Assembly: GCA_009782665.1 (NCBI GenBank)
Contig: WRIP01000049.1
Span: forward strand, 1-8,111
DNA from: Oscillospiraceae bacterium
Lineage (GTDB): Bacteria; Bacillota; Clostridia; Oscillospirales; Ruminococcaceae
DNA length: 8,111 nt
Direction of reading: 5' to 3'
Each line of letters opens with the position of its first letter. Positions within the stretch are counted from its first letter, which is position 1. Shown here piece by piece: positions 1 to 6,055 of the stretch. Both the position numbers and the translations under genes were made by a program. The notes under the pieces were generated by a model. The model was not told the origin of the DNA, searched no databases, and saw only the letters and a list, made by a program, of their open reading frames with translations.

Positions 1-2
1 CC

Positions 3-119
3 AGCAGCGGGATACTGTCGCTGGAAGATATGGCTACATATATTAGTATCGGTGCCTCACGATGTGCCGGGCGCATTGAGATTGTCAATCAACTGGATGT
101 GATGGGATTTATCATATAG
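3..119 (+). CDS. 3' end of an upstream gene, helix-turn-helix-like C-terminus (partial)
   Basis: An open frame enters from the left edge and stops at a TAG at 117-119, giving the last 38 residues of a protein. The tail has a pattern typical of a DNA-binding helix-turn-helix: SLEDMATYISI, then a turn with GASR, then a helix ending LDVMGFI. This resembles the C-terminal winged-helix of MarR-like regulators, and more loosely the gamma domain of FtsK/SpoIIIE, but no family can be fixed from so few residues. The next gene starts 14 bp after the stop, and its ribosome binding site overlaps this stop codon, so the two are probably co-transcribed. If this is a regulator it could control the methyltransferase-like gene that follows; that is inference. 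No start is visible. Confidence 0.55.
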   Translation, partial: SSGILSLEDMATYISIGASRCAGRIEIVNQLDVMGFII

Positions 120-126
120 GGTGGAG
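118..126 (+). promoter_or_regulatory. Ribosome binding site that fixes the methyltransferase start
   Basis: AGGGTGGAG lies 7 bp before the ATG at 134. A TTG at 128 is also in frame, but it sits only 1 bp from this site, so the ATG at 134 is the better start. The site overlaps the stop codon of the preceding gene, which suggests translational coupling. Confidence 0.6.
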
Positions 127-133
127 ATTGTTA

Positions 134-1141
134 ATGACATCTAAAGAGAGGGTATTTGCGAGACTAGAAGGCAACAAAGTAGATAAAATCCCTAATCTTA
201 ATATCTTGATGGGGTTGGTGGCTAAAGCAGCAGGGGTAAACTATCGAGAATATGCGAGTGATCATCGCAAGTTGGTCGAAGGGAATATCATCTGTGCCGA
301 AACCTATGGATTGGATTCGGTCAGCGTCATATCAGATCCAATGCGAGAAGCATCTGCTTTCGGAGCTGAAGTTGAGATGCCGGAAAACGGCGTACCGTAC
401 AGCCCGGTACCACTGCTGAGCGACCCTATAGACCTAACAAGACTGAGTTTGGTCGATCCCTATGACAACTTGAGGACGCTAGATAGAATAAATGGGGTGA
501 GATTGTTGCATGAACGGGTAGGAGATGATTATCCCGTAATCGGATGGGTTGAAGGAGTACTAGCTGAAACAGCAGATCTGCGAGGAGTAAACGAACTCAT
601 GATGGATCTCGCCCTTAATGCATCTTATCTTGATGAACTGATGGAGACAGTATTTTCATTCCAATGCAGCTTTGCCAAAGCGCAGGTGGATGAAGGTGCC
701 GATATCATCGGTATTGGAAATGCGGTTGCATCCCTTATCGGACCTGACCTATATACCAAGTATGCGATGGATTATGACAAAAGACTTGTTTCATACATCA
801 AATCCCTTAATGCTAAGACCAAACTTCATATCTGCGGGAACACAACTGCTTTAAGACAGATTATTCGCGATGAGGTCAAACCTGATATCTTCGATATCGA
901 TTGGATGGTAGATTATGCGTCTACGGTAGAGATGTTCTCAGGTTCAGGTGTTTCTATTAACGGCAACATCGACCCGGTCGGAATTTTCTTGCAGGGCAGC
1001 CTTCAAGAGCTTACGGAAGCCACTCAGCAATGCATCGAAACCGCTGATTCATATTCATTTATCTCTGCAGGGTGCGAGATACCTGCTGACACCCCGTCTG
1101 AAAAGCTGATATCTATGAATAATATGCTCTATCAGAATTAA
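134..1141 (+). CDS. MtaA/CmuA-type methyltransferase, uroporphyrinogen decarboxylase (URO-D) superfamily
   Basis: This 335-residue protein has the URO-D fold signature: the opening TSKERVFARLEGNKVDKIP and, near the end of the barrel, GNIDPV (277-282). It carries the zinc-site pattern of the methylcobamide methyltransferases MtaA/MtbA: HxC at H232 and C234 (LHICGN) and a second cysteine at C314 (SAGCEIP). In that family zinc activates a thiol (coenzyme M, or other acceptors in bacteria), which takes a methyl group from a corrinoid protein. True HemE decarboxylases lack this His-Cys-Cys set, so a haem-pathway role is unlikely. The length fits the family (about 330-350 residues) and the protein is cytoplasmic. 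No corrinoid protein or substrate methyltransferase is visible in the window, so substrate and acceptor are unknown. The start was chosen by the ribosome binding site; a longer TTG start at 128 is less likely. Superfamily placement is firm, exact reaction is not. Confidence 0.85.
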   Translation: MTSKERVFARLEGNKVDKIPNLNILMGLVAKAAGVNYREYASDHRKLVEGNIICAETYGLDSVSVISDPMREASAFGAEVEMPENGVPYSPVPLLSDPIDLTRLSLVDPYDNLRTLDRINGVRLLHERVGDDYPVIGWVEGVLAETADLRGVNELMMDLALNASYLDELMETVFSFQCSFAKAQVDEGADIIGIGNAVASLIGPDLYTKYAMDYDKRLVSYIKSLNAKTKLHICGNTTALRQIIRDEVKPDIFDIDWMVDYASTVEMFSGSGVSINGNIDPVGIFLQGSLQELTEATQQCIETADSYSFISAGCEIPADTPSEKLISMNNMLYQN

Positions 1142-1180
1142 TAGAGTGCTCTGGGATTGAAATAACCTGTACTATTCAAA

Positions 1181-1211
1181 AGACACCGATTTATTTAATC
1201 GGTGTCTCTTT
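1181..1211. terminator. Bidirectional rho-independent terminator
   Basis: A perfect 11-bp stem (AGACACCGATT at 1181-1191, AATCGGTGTCT at 1197-1207) encloses a 5-nt loop. On the plus strand it is followed by CTTTTATC, and on the minus strand by TTTTGAATAG, so it can end both the methyltransferase transcript and the convergent metG transcript. Confidence 0.9.
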
Positions 1212-1236
1212 TATCTTCAATGATTCTAGGTATACA

Positions 1237-3195
1237 CTAACGAATCCGAGAACCTTCGGGGACGGAATCATCGATGAATAACAGACTCGCTTTTTCTGAA
1301 TCTACACCCTTTACTTCACTCGAAAGCAACATGCCTTCACTTACGATACCTCGTATCTTTGCCGGTTTTAGATTTAGTACCGCCGCTATCTTTCGACCCA
1401 CCAACTCTTCGGGTGTATACCACAAAGCTATGCCGGACAGTATTGTTCGTTCCCGCTTTCCATCGTTAACTATGAACTTTAACAGCTTATCGGCTTTTTC
1501 TACCTTCTCACAGCTTATGACCTTCACGACACGCAGTTCACTTGACATGAAATGATCATAATCTATCTCATCAAAAACCTCTTCGGTAGCTGTATCCTCT
1601 ACTTCATCACCTGCTGAACTCGCTCCTTTTTTCTTCATCAAAGTCTCTAACTCACTAAGTTCTTTATCTAAATCAATACGCGGGAATAGCGGTGGTATTA
1701 CCTCAACCTTAACCTCTTTCGGTAGTACTCCGAATTTCTTGAGACTCTCTAATGATCTGAGTTCGTTTGGTGTGTTCAACGCATCAAGTATTTTTGGTGA
1801 GGTAGTTGGCATAAACGGTTCCAGCAGTACCGCAGTAAATCTGATAGCCTCACACAGATTGTATAGCACTGCACTTAACCGATCGTAGTTGGTTTTATCT
1901 CCTGCAAGTTTCCAAGGCAGTGTTTCATCAATATACTTGTTTGCTCTGGCAATCAACTTGAATATCTCCATCAATGCCTGTGGCAGATGCATGCTGTCGA
2001 TACACTCTACTACTGTTTCCGGTAGTTGTTCGGCTAACTGCCGGATATCCTGATCTGCTTCGGTAAGCATCTGATTGCCGGAGAGTACTCCGTCAAAGTA
2101 TCGTGAGATCATCGAGAGCGTTCTTGATACCAAGTTCCCGAGATCGTTCGCTAAATCGGAATTAATCCGACCTATGAGACTCTCGTTGGTGAAGTTCCCG
2201 TCATGTCCGAATTGTATCTCTCTCATCAGGTAGTATCTGACAGCATCTACACCGTATCGTTCACAAAGCACCACCGGGTCTACAACGTTACCGGTAGATT
2301 TCCCCATCTTACCGCCATCCATCAGTAACCATCCATGCCCGAACACCTGCTTTGGTAGTTCAATTCCCTGTGCCATCAGCAATGCAGGCCAAATGACCGA
2401 GTGAAAGCGGATTATCTCTTTAGCCATCAGATGAATATCTGCCGGCCAGTAGCGGTCGAAATCATCATACCTGTCATTCTCGTATCCCAGTGCCGTTATG
2501 TAGTTGGATAATGCATCCACCCACACATAGACGATATGCCCCGGATCGAAGTCTACCGGAACTCCCCAGCTGAAGGAGGTTCGGGAAACACAGAGATCCT
2601 CAAGTCCTTGATTGATGAAACTCTTCATCTCGTTGAGACGACTCTCGGGTTGGAGAAACGTCGGATTATCTTCATAGTGTTTGAGTAATCGGTCGGCATA
2701 GTCAGACAGCCTGAAGAAGTATGCTTCTTCCGAAGCTTCGACGACCTCACGACCGCAGTCGGGGCATTTTCCATCACGAAGCTGACTCTCGGTCCAAAAT
2801 GTCTCGTCGGGGATACAATACAAACCTTTATACTCACCCTTATATATATCGCCTGAGTCATATAGTTTTTTGAATATTCTCTGTATCGCCAGTTCGTGAT
2901 AATCATCAGTGGTACGGATAAACCTGTCATATGATATATTCATCAACTCCCAAAGCTTTAGGATACCTTCAACGATATCGTCAACATAAGCTTTTGGAGT
3001 TTTCCCAACATTCTTTGCTGCCTGCTCTATTTTCTGTCCGTGTTCATCGGTACCGGTAAGAAACATGACATCAAAACCCTGCATTCGTTTGAACCTCGAG
3101 ATTACATCGGTTGCAATGGTGGTATAGCTATGCCCTATATGCAGTTTATCGGAAGGATAGTAGATAGGTGTGGTGATATAGAATGTGTTTTGCAT
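1237..3195 (-). CDS. metG: Methionyl-tRNA synthetase with C-terminal tRNA-binding domain
   Basis: Charges tRNA-Met with methionine using ATP, in the cytoplasm; essential for initiation and elongation. The class I catalytic core shows HIGH at 19-22 (KLHIGHSYTT), FLTGTDEHG (46-53), the methionine-pocket region YVWVDALSNY (223-232), and KMGKS at 296-300 in place of the usual KMSKS. The anticodon-binding helical domain follows, including the WKLAGD segment. A Trbp111/EMAPII-type OB-fold occupies about the last 110 residues, beginning near SSELRVVKV and including GMLLSSE. In the connective-peptide knuckle three cysteines are present (C127, C144, C147) but the fourth position is D130 (YCIPDE). Length of 652 residues is normal for this MetG type. 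The start is the second of two nearby ATGs, because AAAGGAG lies 7 bp before it and only 1 bp before the first (3201, giving 654 residues). The gene is monocistronic in this window, with its own promoter and a shared terminator. Identity is certain. Confidence 0.98.
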   Translation of the reverse strand: MQNTFYITTPIYYPSDKLHIGHSYTTIATDVISRFKRMQGFDVMFLTGTDEHGQKIEQAAKNVGKTPKAYVDDIVEGILKLWELMNISYDRFIRTTDDYHELAIQRIFKKLYDSGDIYKGEYKGLYCIPDETFWTESQLRDGKCPDCGREVVEASEEAYFFRLSDYADRLLKHYEDNPTFLQPESRLNEMKSFINQGLEDLCVSRTSFSWGVPVDFDPGHIVYVWVDALSNYITALGYENDRYDDFDRYWPADIHLMAKEIIRFHSVIWPALLMAQGIELPKQVFGHGWLLMDGGKMGKSTGNVVDPVVLCERYGVDAVRYYLMREIQFGHDGNFTNESLIGRINSDLANDLGNLVSRTLSMISRYFDGVLSGNQMLTEADQDIRQLAEQLPETVVECIDSMHLPQALMEIFKLIARANKYIDETLPWKLAGDKTNYDRLSAVLYNLCEAIRFTAVLLEPFMPTTSPKILDALNTPNELRSLESLKKFGVLPKEVKVEVIPPLFPRIDLDKELSELETLMKKKGASSAGDEVEDTATEEVFDEIDYDHFMSSELRVVKVISCEKVEKADKLLKFIVNDGKRERTILSGIALWYTPEELVGRKIAAVLNLKPAKIRGIVSEGMLLSSEVKGVDSEKASLLFIDDSVPEGSRIR

Positions 3196-3202
3196 CTTCA
3201 TG

Positions 3203-3209
3203 CTCCTTT
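3203..3209 (-). promoter_or_regulatory. Ribosome binding site that decides the metG start
   Basis: On the minus strand AAAGGAG is followed by CATGAAGATG. The first ATG (3201) is 1 bp away and the second (3195) is 7 bp away, so the second is the natural start. Confidence 0.7.
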
Positions 3210-3232
3210 CTCAGATTTGCGTGATAGACCAA

Positions 3233-3261
3233 ATTGTATCAGAATAACCTATCATATACAA
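3233..3261 (-). promoter_or_regulatory. metG promoter
   Basis: Read on the minus strand, a -10 box TACAAT (3238-3233) is preceded by TGA, giving an extended -10 (TGnTACAAT). A weak -35 TTGTAT (3261-3256) lies 17 bp upstream. The transcript would start near 3226, leaving a leader of only about 30 nt. That is too short for a T-box or S-box riboswitch. Confidence 0.7.
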
Positions 3262-3292
3262 TAATTATTCAGCCGTACACTTCGTGTTGAAG

Positions 3293-3321
3293 TTGCCAAT
3301 ACCACGATGTAGATATACAAT
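3293..3321 (+). promoter_or_regulatory. Promoter of the HAD phosphatase gene
   Basis: TTGCCA (-35, 3293-3298) and TACAAT (-10, 3316-3321) are separated by exactly 17 bp. Each box matches the sigma-A consensus at 5 of 6 positions. The predicted start near 3328 gives a leader of about 29 nt before the ATG at 3357. It is divergent from the metG promoter, with no overlap between them. Confidence 0.7.
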
Positions 3322-3356
3322 GGGTAGGTAGATAAACTTCCCGATTGGATTGCTAA

Positions 3357-4130
3357 ATGAACACAAAAGAGATAAAACTCATTGTCACCGATCTCGACAA
3401 CACATTACTGAGAAAAGATAAAACCCTCTCAGAGTACACCCTTAAGGTTTTCGAAGAGGTCAGAAAACAGGGTATACTCTTGGCATTTGCCACTGCCAGA
3501 GATTTTAGGTTTGTAACCGAATATGTTTCTCCTACTTTTGGTATTGTTCCAGACATTCTCATATCGGATAATGGAGCGCTAGCACGGTATATGGGCAGAG
3601 ATATCTACCGGAAGCTGATACCTTCGGAACATATCCGCGAGATACTAGAGCAGTACAAAATACTACGATGTGTTTCTACCGAAAAGCATTATTATCTCTT
3701 TATTGAACCTGATAAGGATAACTGGAGTAGTAACAGCTGCAGTCGCCTTATGTGGGATATATCAGAAGACATCCCAGAAGATGCCTTATATATTGACGGG
3801 ATTGTAGGGGATAATCGAGGTGATTTTACTCAAAGATTCAACGAACTCAGATCCGTAAACTATTCCGATGTGCCACTGGTTACCGTCATACATCATCAAG
3901 CCTCAAAGCTGAATGCATTGAAGGCAGTTATCGAAGAACTCGATATTGCTCCTGAACGATTAGCTGTATTCGGAGACGACTATAGCGATATTGAGATGTT
4001 GTCCTTCACACCAAACAGTGTCGCTGCTGCTAATGCTATTGAGGAAGTAAAGCGCATAAGCAACTATCACTGTGGGCACTGTGATGAAGATGGGGTTGCG
4101 AGATGGATAGATGCGAATATGCTGAGGTGA
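3357..4130 (+). CDS. Cof-type HAD-IIB hydrolase (phosphatase)
   Basis: A 257-residue soluble protein with all four HAD motifs. Motif I is TDLDNTLL with D12 as nucleophile and D14 as acid/base; motif II is the Thr of ATAR (T46); motif III is K184 (ASKLNALKAV); motif IV is GDDYSDIEM (D207, D208, D211) for magnesium. SDNGA (70-74) before the cap and DEDGVARWI near the end are typical of the Cof subfamily. The residues between about 85 and 180 form the C2-type cap, which sets the substrate. Members of this family remove phosphate from sugar phosphates, nucleotides or cofactors such as FMN and PLP; the substrate cannot be read from sequence. No strong ribosome binding site is visible before the ATG (only GGATT), so translation may be modest. 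The gene stands alone with its own promoter, and no clear terminator follows directly. Confidence 0.93.
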   Translation: MNTKEIKLIVTDLDNTLLRKDKTLSEYTLKVFEEVRKQGILLAFATARDFRFVTEYVSPTFGIVPDILISDNGALARYMGRDIYRKLIPSEHIREILEQYKILRCVSTEKHYYLFIEPDKDNWSSNSCSRLMWDISEDIPEDALYIDGIVGDNRGDFTQRFNELRSVNYSDVPLVTVIHHQASKLNALKAVIEELDIAPERLAVFGDDYSDIEMLSFTPNSVAAANAIEEVKRISNYHCGHCDEDGVARWIDANMLR

Positions 4131-4442
4131 TATATACCGAGACAAACGTTGCTGTGGGCATACATCGCAGCTATGATAAATGACAGGAAAAGAGCATAGG
4201 AGGCTGCTCAAACCAATATTACTGCAATTCGATGAACCGATTTAACATAAGCTCGAATTTTTGAAGCGTATGAAATATGCGTGATGAAACAATCCAAAAC
4301 GTCATATACGTGTAAGGATAATATTCTGATTCTAGCTGAGTACAAGAACGACTATAATCTCTGATGACTTCTCCCATCCTGCAGTTTCTATTTTGGTACT
4401 ATTGATTTCATTGTACTAAATACTTGTACTCATGAATCTTCA
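4131..4442. other. Non-coding stretch between the HAD gene and the next terminator
   Basis: About 310 bp with no convincing open frame on either strand; the longest ATG frames on the plus strand are about ten codons or fewer and lack ribosome binding sites. A weak stem-loop (GCTGTG at 4151-4156 with CGCAGC at 4166-4171, one G-U pair) follows the HAD stop but has no T-tract. A 10-bp inverted repeat lies further right and is listed separately. The sequence GTACT recurs at 4396, 4413 and 4426. No protein remnant of a known family was recognised. Confidence 0.5.
4337..4432. repeat. Long-range 10-bp inverted repeat
   Basis: TGAGTACAAG at 4337-4346 is the exact reverse complement of CTTGTACTCA at 4423-4432, with 76 nt between the arms. 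In RNA these could close a long stem just upstream of the terminator at 4443-4470. Whether this is a structured RNA or chance is open. Confidence 0.4.
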
Positions 4443-4478
4443 CCCCAACATATCCATATATGTTGAGGGGTTATTTTA
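4443..4478 (+). terminator. Rho-independent terminator upstream of the membrane operon
   Basis: CCCCAACATAT (4443-4453) pairs with ATATGTTG-A-GGG (4458-4469) across a 4-nt loop, with one bulged A at 4466, followed by TTATTTTA. It sits about 310 bp after the HAD stop, so it ends either a long HAD 3' UTR or an unannotated transcript from the preceding non-coding stretch. It also insulates the operon downstream. Confidence 0.75.
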
Positions 4479-4480
4479 TG

Positions 4481-4505
4481 AAATTTATCGTTTTACGATA
4501 AATTT
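4481..4505. promoter_or_regulatory. Perfect inverted repeat next to the -35 box, candidate operator
   Basis: AAATTTATCG (4481-4490) and CGATAAATTT (4496-4505) are exact inverse copies around the 5-nt centre TTTTA. The right arm ends 3 bp before the -35 box at 4509. The second gene of the operon encodes a small HTH protein, so this is a reasonable binding site for autoregulation; that is inference. Followed by TTTATT, it could alternatively act as a second, weak A/T-rich terminator hairpin. Confidence 0.5.
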
Positions 4506-4508
4506 TTA

Positions 4509-4537
4509 TTGACTTTCAATACTTTTTAGCTTATCAT
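4509..4537 (+). promoter_or_regulatory. Promoter of the DUF2975-HTH-DUF4173 operon
   Basis: TTGACT (-35, 4509-4514) and TATCAT (-10, 4532-4537) are separated by 17 bp, each with 5 of 6 consensus matches. The start of transcription would be near 4544, about 22 nt before the chosen ATG of the first gene. Confidence 0.8.
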
Positions 4538-4565
4538 TAGGAAAAATTCAAGGGTGAAGAAAAAA

Positions 4566-5063
4566 ATGAATTCAAAAATTGATTCCAATCGGATCGGAAA
4601 AATTAAGGTCAATGCGCTGAGAATAATTGTCTATCTAGTCATGGCTCTGACGATACTTTTGATGTGTTTCATGCCGAGGTATATACGCAGCAACAGTTTC
4701 TTTTCATCAGCACTAGGTTATGTTGAACGAAGTTCGGTCATCATATATATGCTGCTTTGTTGTTTACCCTTTCTGTTTGCACTGTTTGTGGTCAAACGAA
4801 TATGTGATCTAATTTCGCTGGGTAACTCCTTTTCGGTCACCACCTTGAGTTACCTCACACAGATTGTGACCTGTTGTTACATTGAAGCGATCATTAATGT
4901 TCTAGCTTTGATTCTCTTTCCGATACTGCTTAATATCGGGTTTGTCTCGCTCAATCTGCTCATTGTTGGTATATGCGGTGCTGTAGCAGTCTTCACAACG
5001 GTACTCAAGGAGTTGGTTAAATCGGCCATACGCCTTCGTGAAGAAAATGAACTGACGATATAG
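4566..5063 (+). CDS. DUF2975 family membrane protein
   Basis: A 165-residue integral membrane protein with four predicted helices, at about 18-37, 57-76, 95-122 and 126-146, and a short charged tail ending EENELTI. This tail is characteristic of DUF2975 (the B. subtilis YoaS type), which regularly precedes a YozG-type HTH gene, as here. The function of the family is unknown; by context it may act as the membrane partner or sensor for the HTH protein. The ATG at 4566 was chosen because AAGGGTG (4550-4556) lies 9 bp upstream. An in-frame GTG at 4554 would add four residues (MKKK) but overlaps that site and sits about 10 nt from the predicted transcript start. The gene is first in the operon, 19 bp before the next one. 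Confidence 0.88.
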   Translation: MNSKIDSNRIGKIKVNALRIIVYLVMALTILLMCFMPRYIRSNSFFSSALGYVERSSVIIYMLLCCLPFLFALFVVKRICDLISLGNSFSVTTLSYLTQIVTCCYIEAIINVLALILFPILLNIGFVSLNLLIVGICGAVAVFTTVLKELVKSAIRLREENELTI

Positions 5064-5082
5064 TTAAGGAGATAAGACTGGT

Positions 5083-5292
5083 ATGGCAATTAATATAAAT
5101 CTCGATGTAGTAATGGCTAAACGAAAGATGAGTGTCACCGAGCTTTCCGGTCAAATCGGATTGACGCTGGCTAATCTGTCGATCCTGAAGAACAATAAGG
5201 CGAAAGCCATAAGGCTTACCACACTAGATTCGTTATGCAGAGCACTCGAGTGTCAACCTGCAGATATTCTAGAATACGTAAAGGAGAACTAA
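5083..5292 (+). CDS. YozG-type small HTH transcriptional regulator (XRE/Cro-CI fold)
   Basis: This 69-residue protein is almost entirely a helix-turn-helix domain. The family opening MAININLDVVMAKRKMSV is followed by the HTH (LSGQIGLTLANLSILKN, about 21-37), the basic stretch KAKAIR (40-44) and a C-terminal helix ending LECQPADILEYV. It matches the YozG group, which is found next to DUF2975 membrane proteins. It probably binds DNA as a dimer and controls its own operon; the inverted repeat at 4481-4505 is a candidate site. AAGGAG (5066-5071) lies 11 bp before the ATG. The last codons contain the AAGGAG that serves the next gene, so translation of the two is coupled. There is no extra domain for ligand sensing. 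Confidence 0.93.
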   Translation: MAININLDVVMAKRKMSVTELSGQIGLTLANLSILKNNKAKAIRLTTLDSLCRALECQPADILEYVKEN

Positions 5293-5293
5293 C

Positions 5294-5977
5294 ATGATAG
5301 TCCTACTAGGATATGCTCTAATATTTGTTATCGGAGTAGCCGCTGTAATTGCCGTAACAGTGTCAGCTCTTATCAAAGCGCATAATACTCGCAAAGCTTC
5401 TGAAACCGCATCCTTCTCCCCTGCTGTTGCTACAGTTACTTTGCCTCAACCGAGTGTTTCACCATATACTCAGAATATTAGCAGTACTCCTATGGCCCAA
5501 ACGTTTCCAACACCGTATATTCAAAATATGAGTAATGCTCCGACGACATTCTCTCCTACTGTAAAACAGCAGAAGAATTCACACATCCACTATCTGAAAA
5601 CTCGACCAAATGATGAAAAACGCTTTATCAATGCTCTTTGTGTTATCCTTATGACCATATTCTTTGTGGATAGCATCTATCGTGGATTGGGAGGGATTGC
5701 ATCAACCCTGTTATTCTGGTGGCTTCAAATGTTTATTCTAGTACTATACCTAAATAAGGGTAGAAACCAACTGGGGAAGTTCATACTATTAGTTATACCG
5801 GTTCTACTTATCTCTTTATCCTTCGCGCTGTTTTCCGACAGTAAAGGGTATCTTATCTCCTACCTCACCCTGTTTATTCTCATAGCGTTTCAGATGATGA
5901 TGCTCTCGATGTCAGGTGATGATACCGATTCATCCGTCGAACTGTTTACTGAGTCGATAACAAACACTGCCGAATAA
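5294..5977 (+). CDS. Five-helix membrane protein, probable detached N-terminal part of a DUF4173 protein
   Basis: 227 residues. A first hydrophobic helix (3-27) is followed by a Ser/Pro/Thr-rich linker (about 36-95), then four further helices at about 110-127, 131-153, 161-180 and 186-204, and an acidic tail. The first bundle contains FFVDSIYRGLGGIASTLLFW, like the D-x3-Y/F-G-x-x-G-I stretch in the N-terminal membrane region of full-length DUF4173 proteins; the C-terminal part of such a protein is encoded by the next gene. I infer that the usual single protein is split here. The first helix plus linker is an unusual addition. The linker holds two near-copies of a PYxQNxS motif. The ATG is 1 bp after the preceding stop, with AAGGAG at 5281-5286 inside the preceding gene. 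No family was recognised with certainty. Confidence 0.8.
   Translation: MIVLLGYALIFVIGVAAVIAVTVSALIKAHNTRKASETASFSPAVATVTLPQPSVSPYTQNISSTPMAQTFPTPYIQNMSNAPTTFSPTVKQQKNSHIHYLKTRPNDEKRFINALCVILMTIFFVDSIYRGLGGIASTLLFWWLQMFILVLYLNKGRNQLGKFILLVIPVLLISLSFALFSDSKGYLISYLTLFILIAFQMMMLSMSGDDTDSSVELFTESITNTAE
5462..5557 (+). repeat. Imperfect duplication in the Ser/Pro/Thr linker
   Basis: Residues 57-71 (PYTQNISSTPMAQTF) and 74-88 (PYIQNMSNAPTTFSP) of the five-helix protein are related copies encoded at 5462-5506 and 5513-5557. The DNA has diverged at third positions (for example CCATATACT against CCGTATATT), so this is an old duplication or low-complexity drift. Confidence 0.55.
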
Positions 5978-6031
5978 GGCTGAAGCTGTCGGTATTGTAC
6001 TGACGAAAGATGTGATAAACAAAAACGGGTA

Positions 6032-6055
6032 ATGAAAGGACAAAGACAACTATGA
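6032..6055 (+). CDS. Possible seven-codon leader peptide overlapping the DUF4173 start
   Basis: ATG at 6032 opens MKGQRQL and its TGA (6053-6055) overlaps the ATG of the DUF4173 gene (6052-6054) in the ATGA arrangement typical of coupled translation. The ribosome binding site of the DUF4173 gene lies inside it. Its own upstream sequence (CGGGTA) is a weak binding site. So short a frame could be chance, and no product is proposed. Confidence 0.2.
   Translation: MKGQRQL

Noticed and set aside
134..1141. Uroporphyrinogen decarboxylase HemE
   Set aside because: The protein has the HxC...C zinc set and overall features of the MtaA/CmuA group, and no other haem gene is nearby.
3202..3356. Possible T-box or SAM riboswitch upstream of metG
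   Set aside because: The predicted metG transcript starts near 3226, leaving about 30 nt of leader, and no specifier, T-box or SAM-aptamer pairing was seen; the divergent HAD promoter uses the remaining space.
4151..4171. Terminator directly after the HAD gene
   Set aside because: The stem is only 6 bp with one G-U pair and is not followed by a T-run.
3960..4211. An 83-codon minus-strand open frame running into the non-coding stretch
   Set aside because: It mostly opposes the HAD motif IV region, has no good ribosome binding site and no recognisable product.
5978..6051. Simple sequencing frameshift joining the five-helix protein and the DUF4173 protein
   Set aside because: The frames differ, but stops occur in both (5975-5977 and 6016-6018), and the second gene has its own ribosome binding site and ATG, so one indel would not fuse them.
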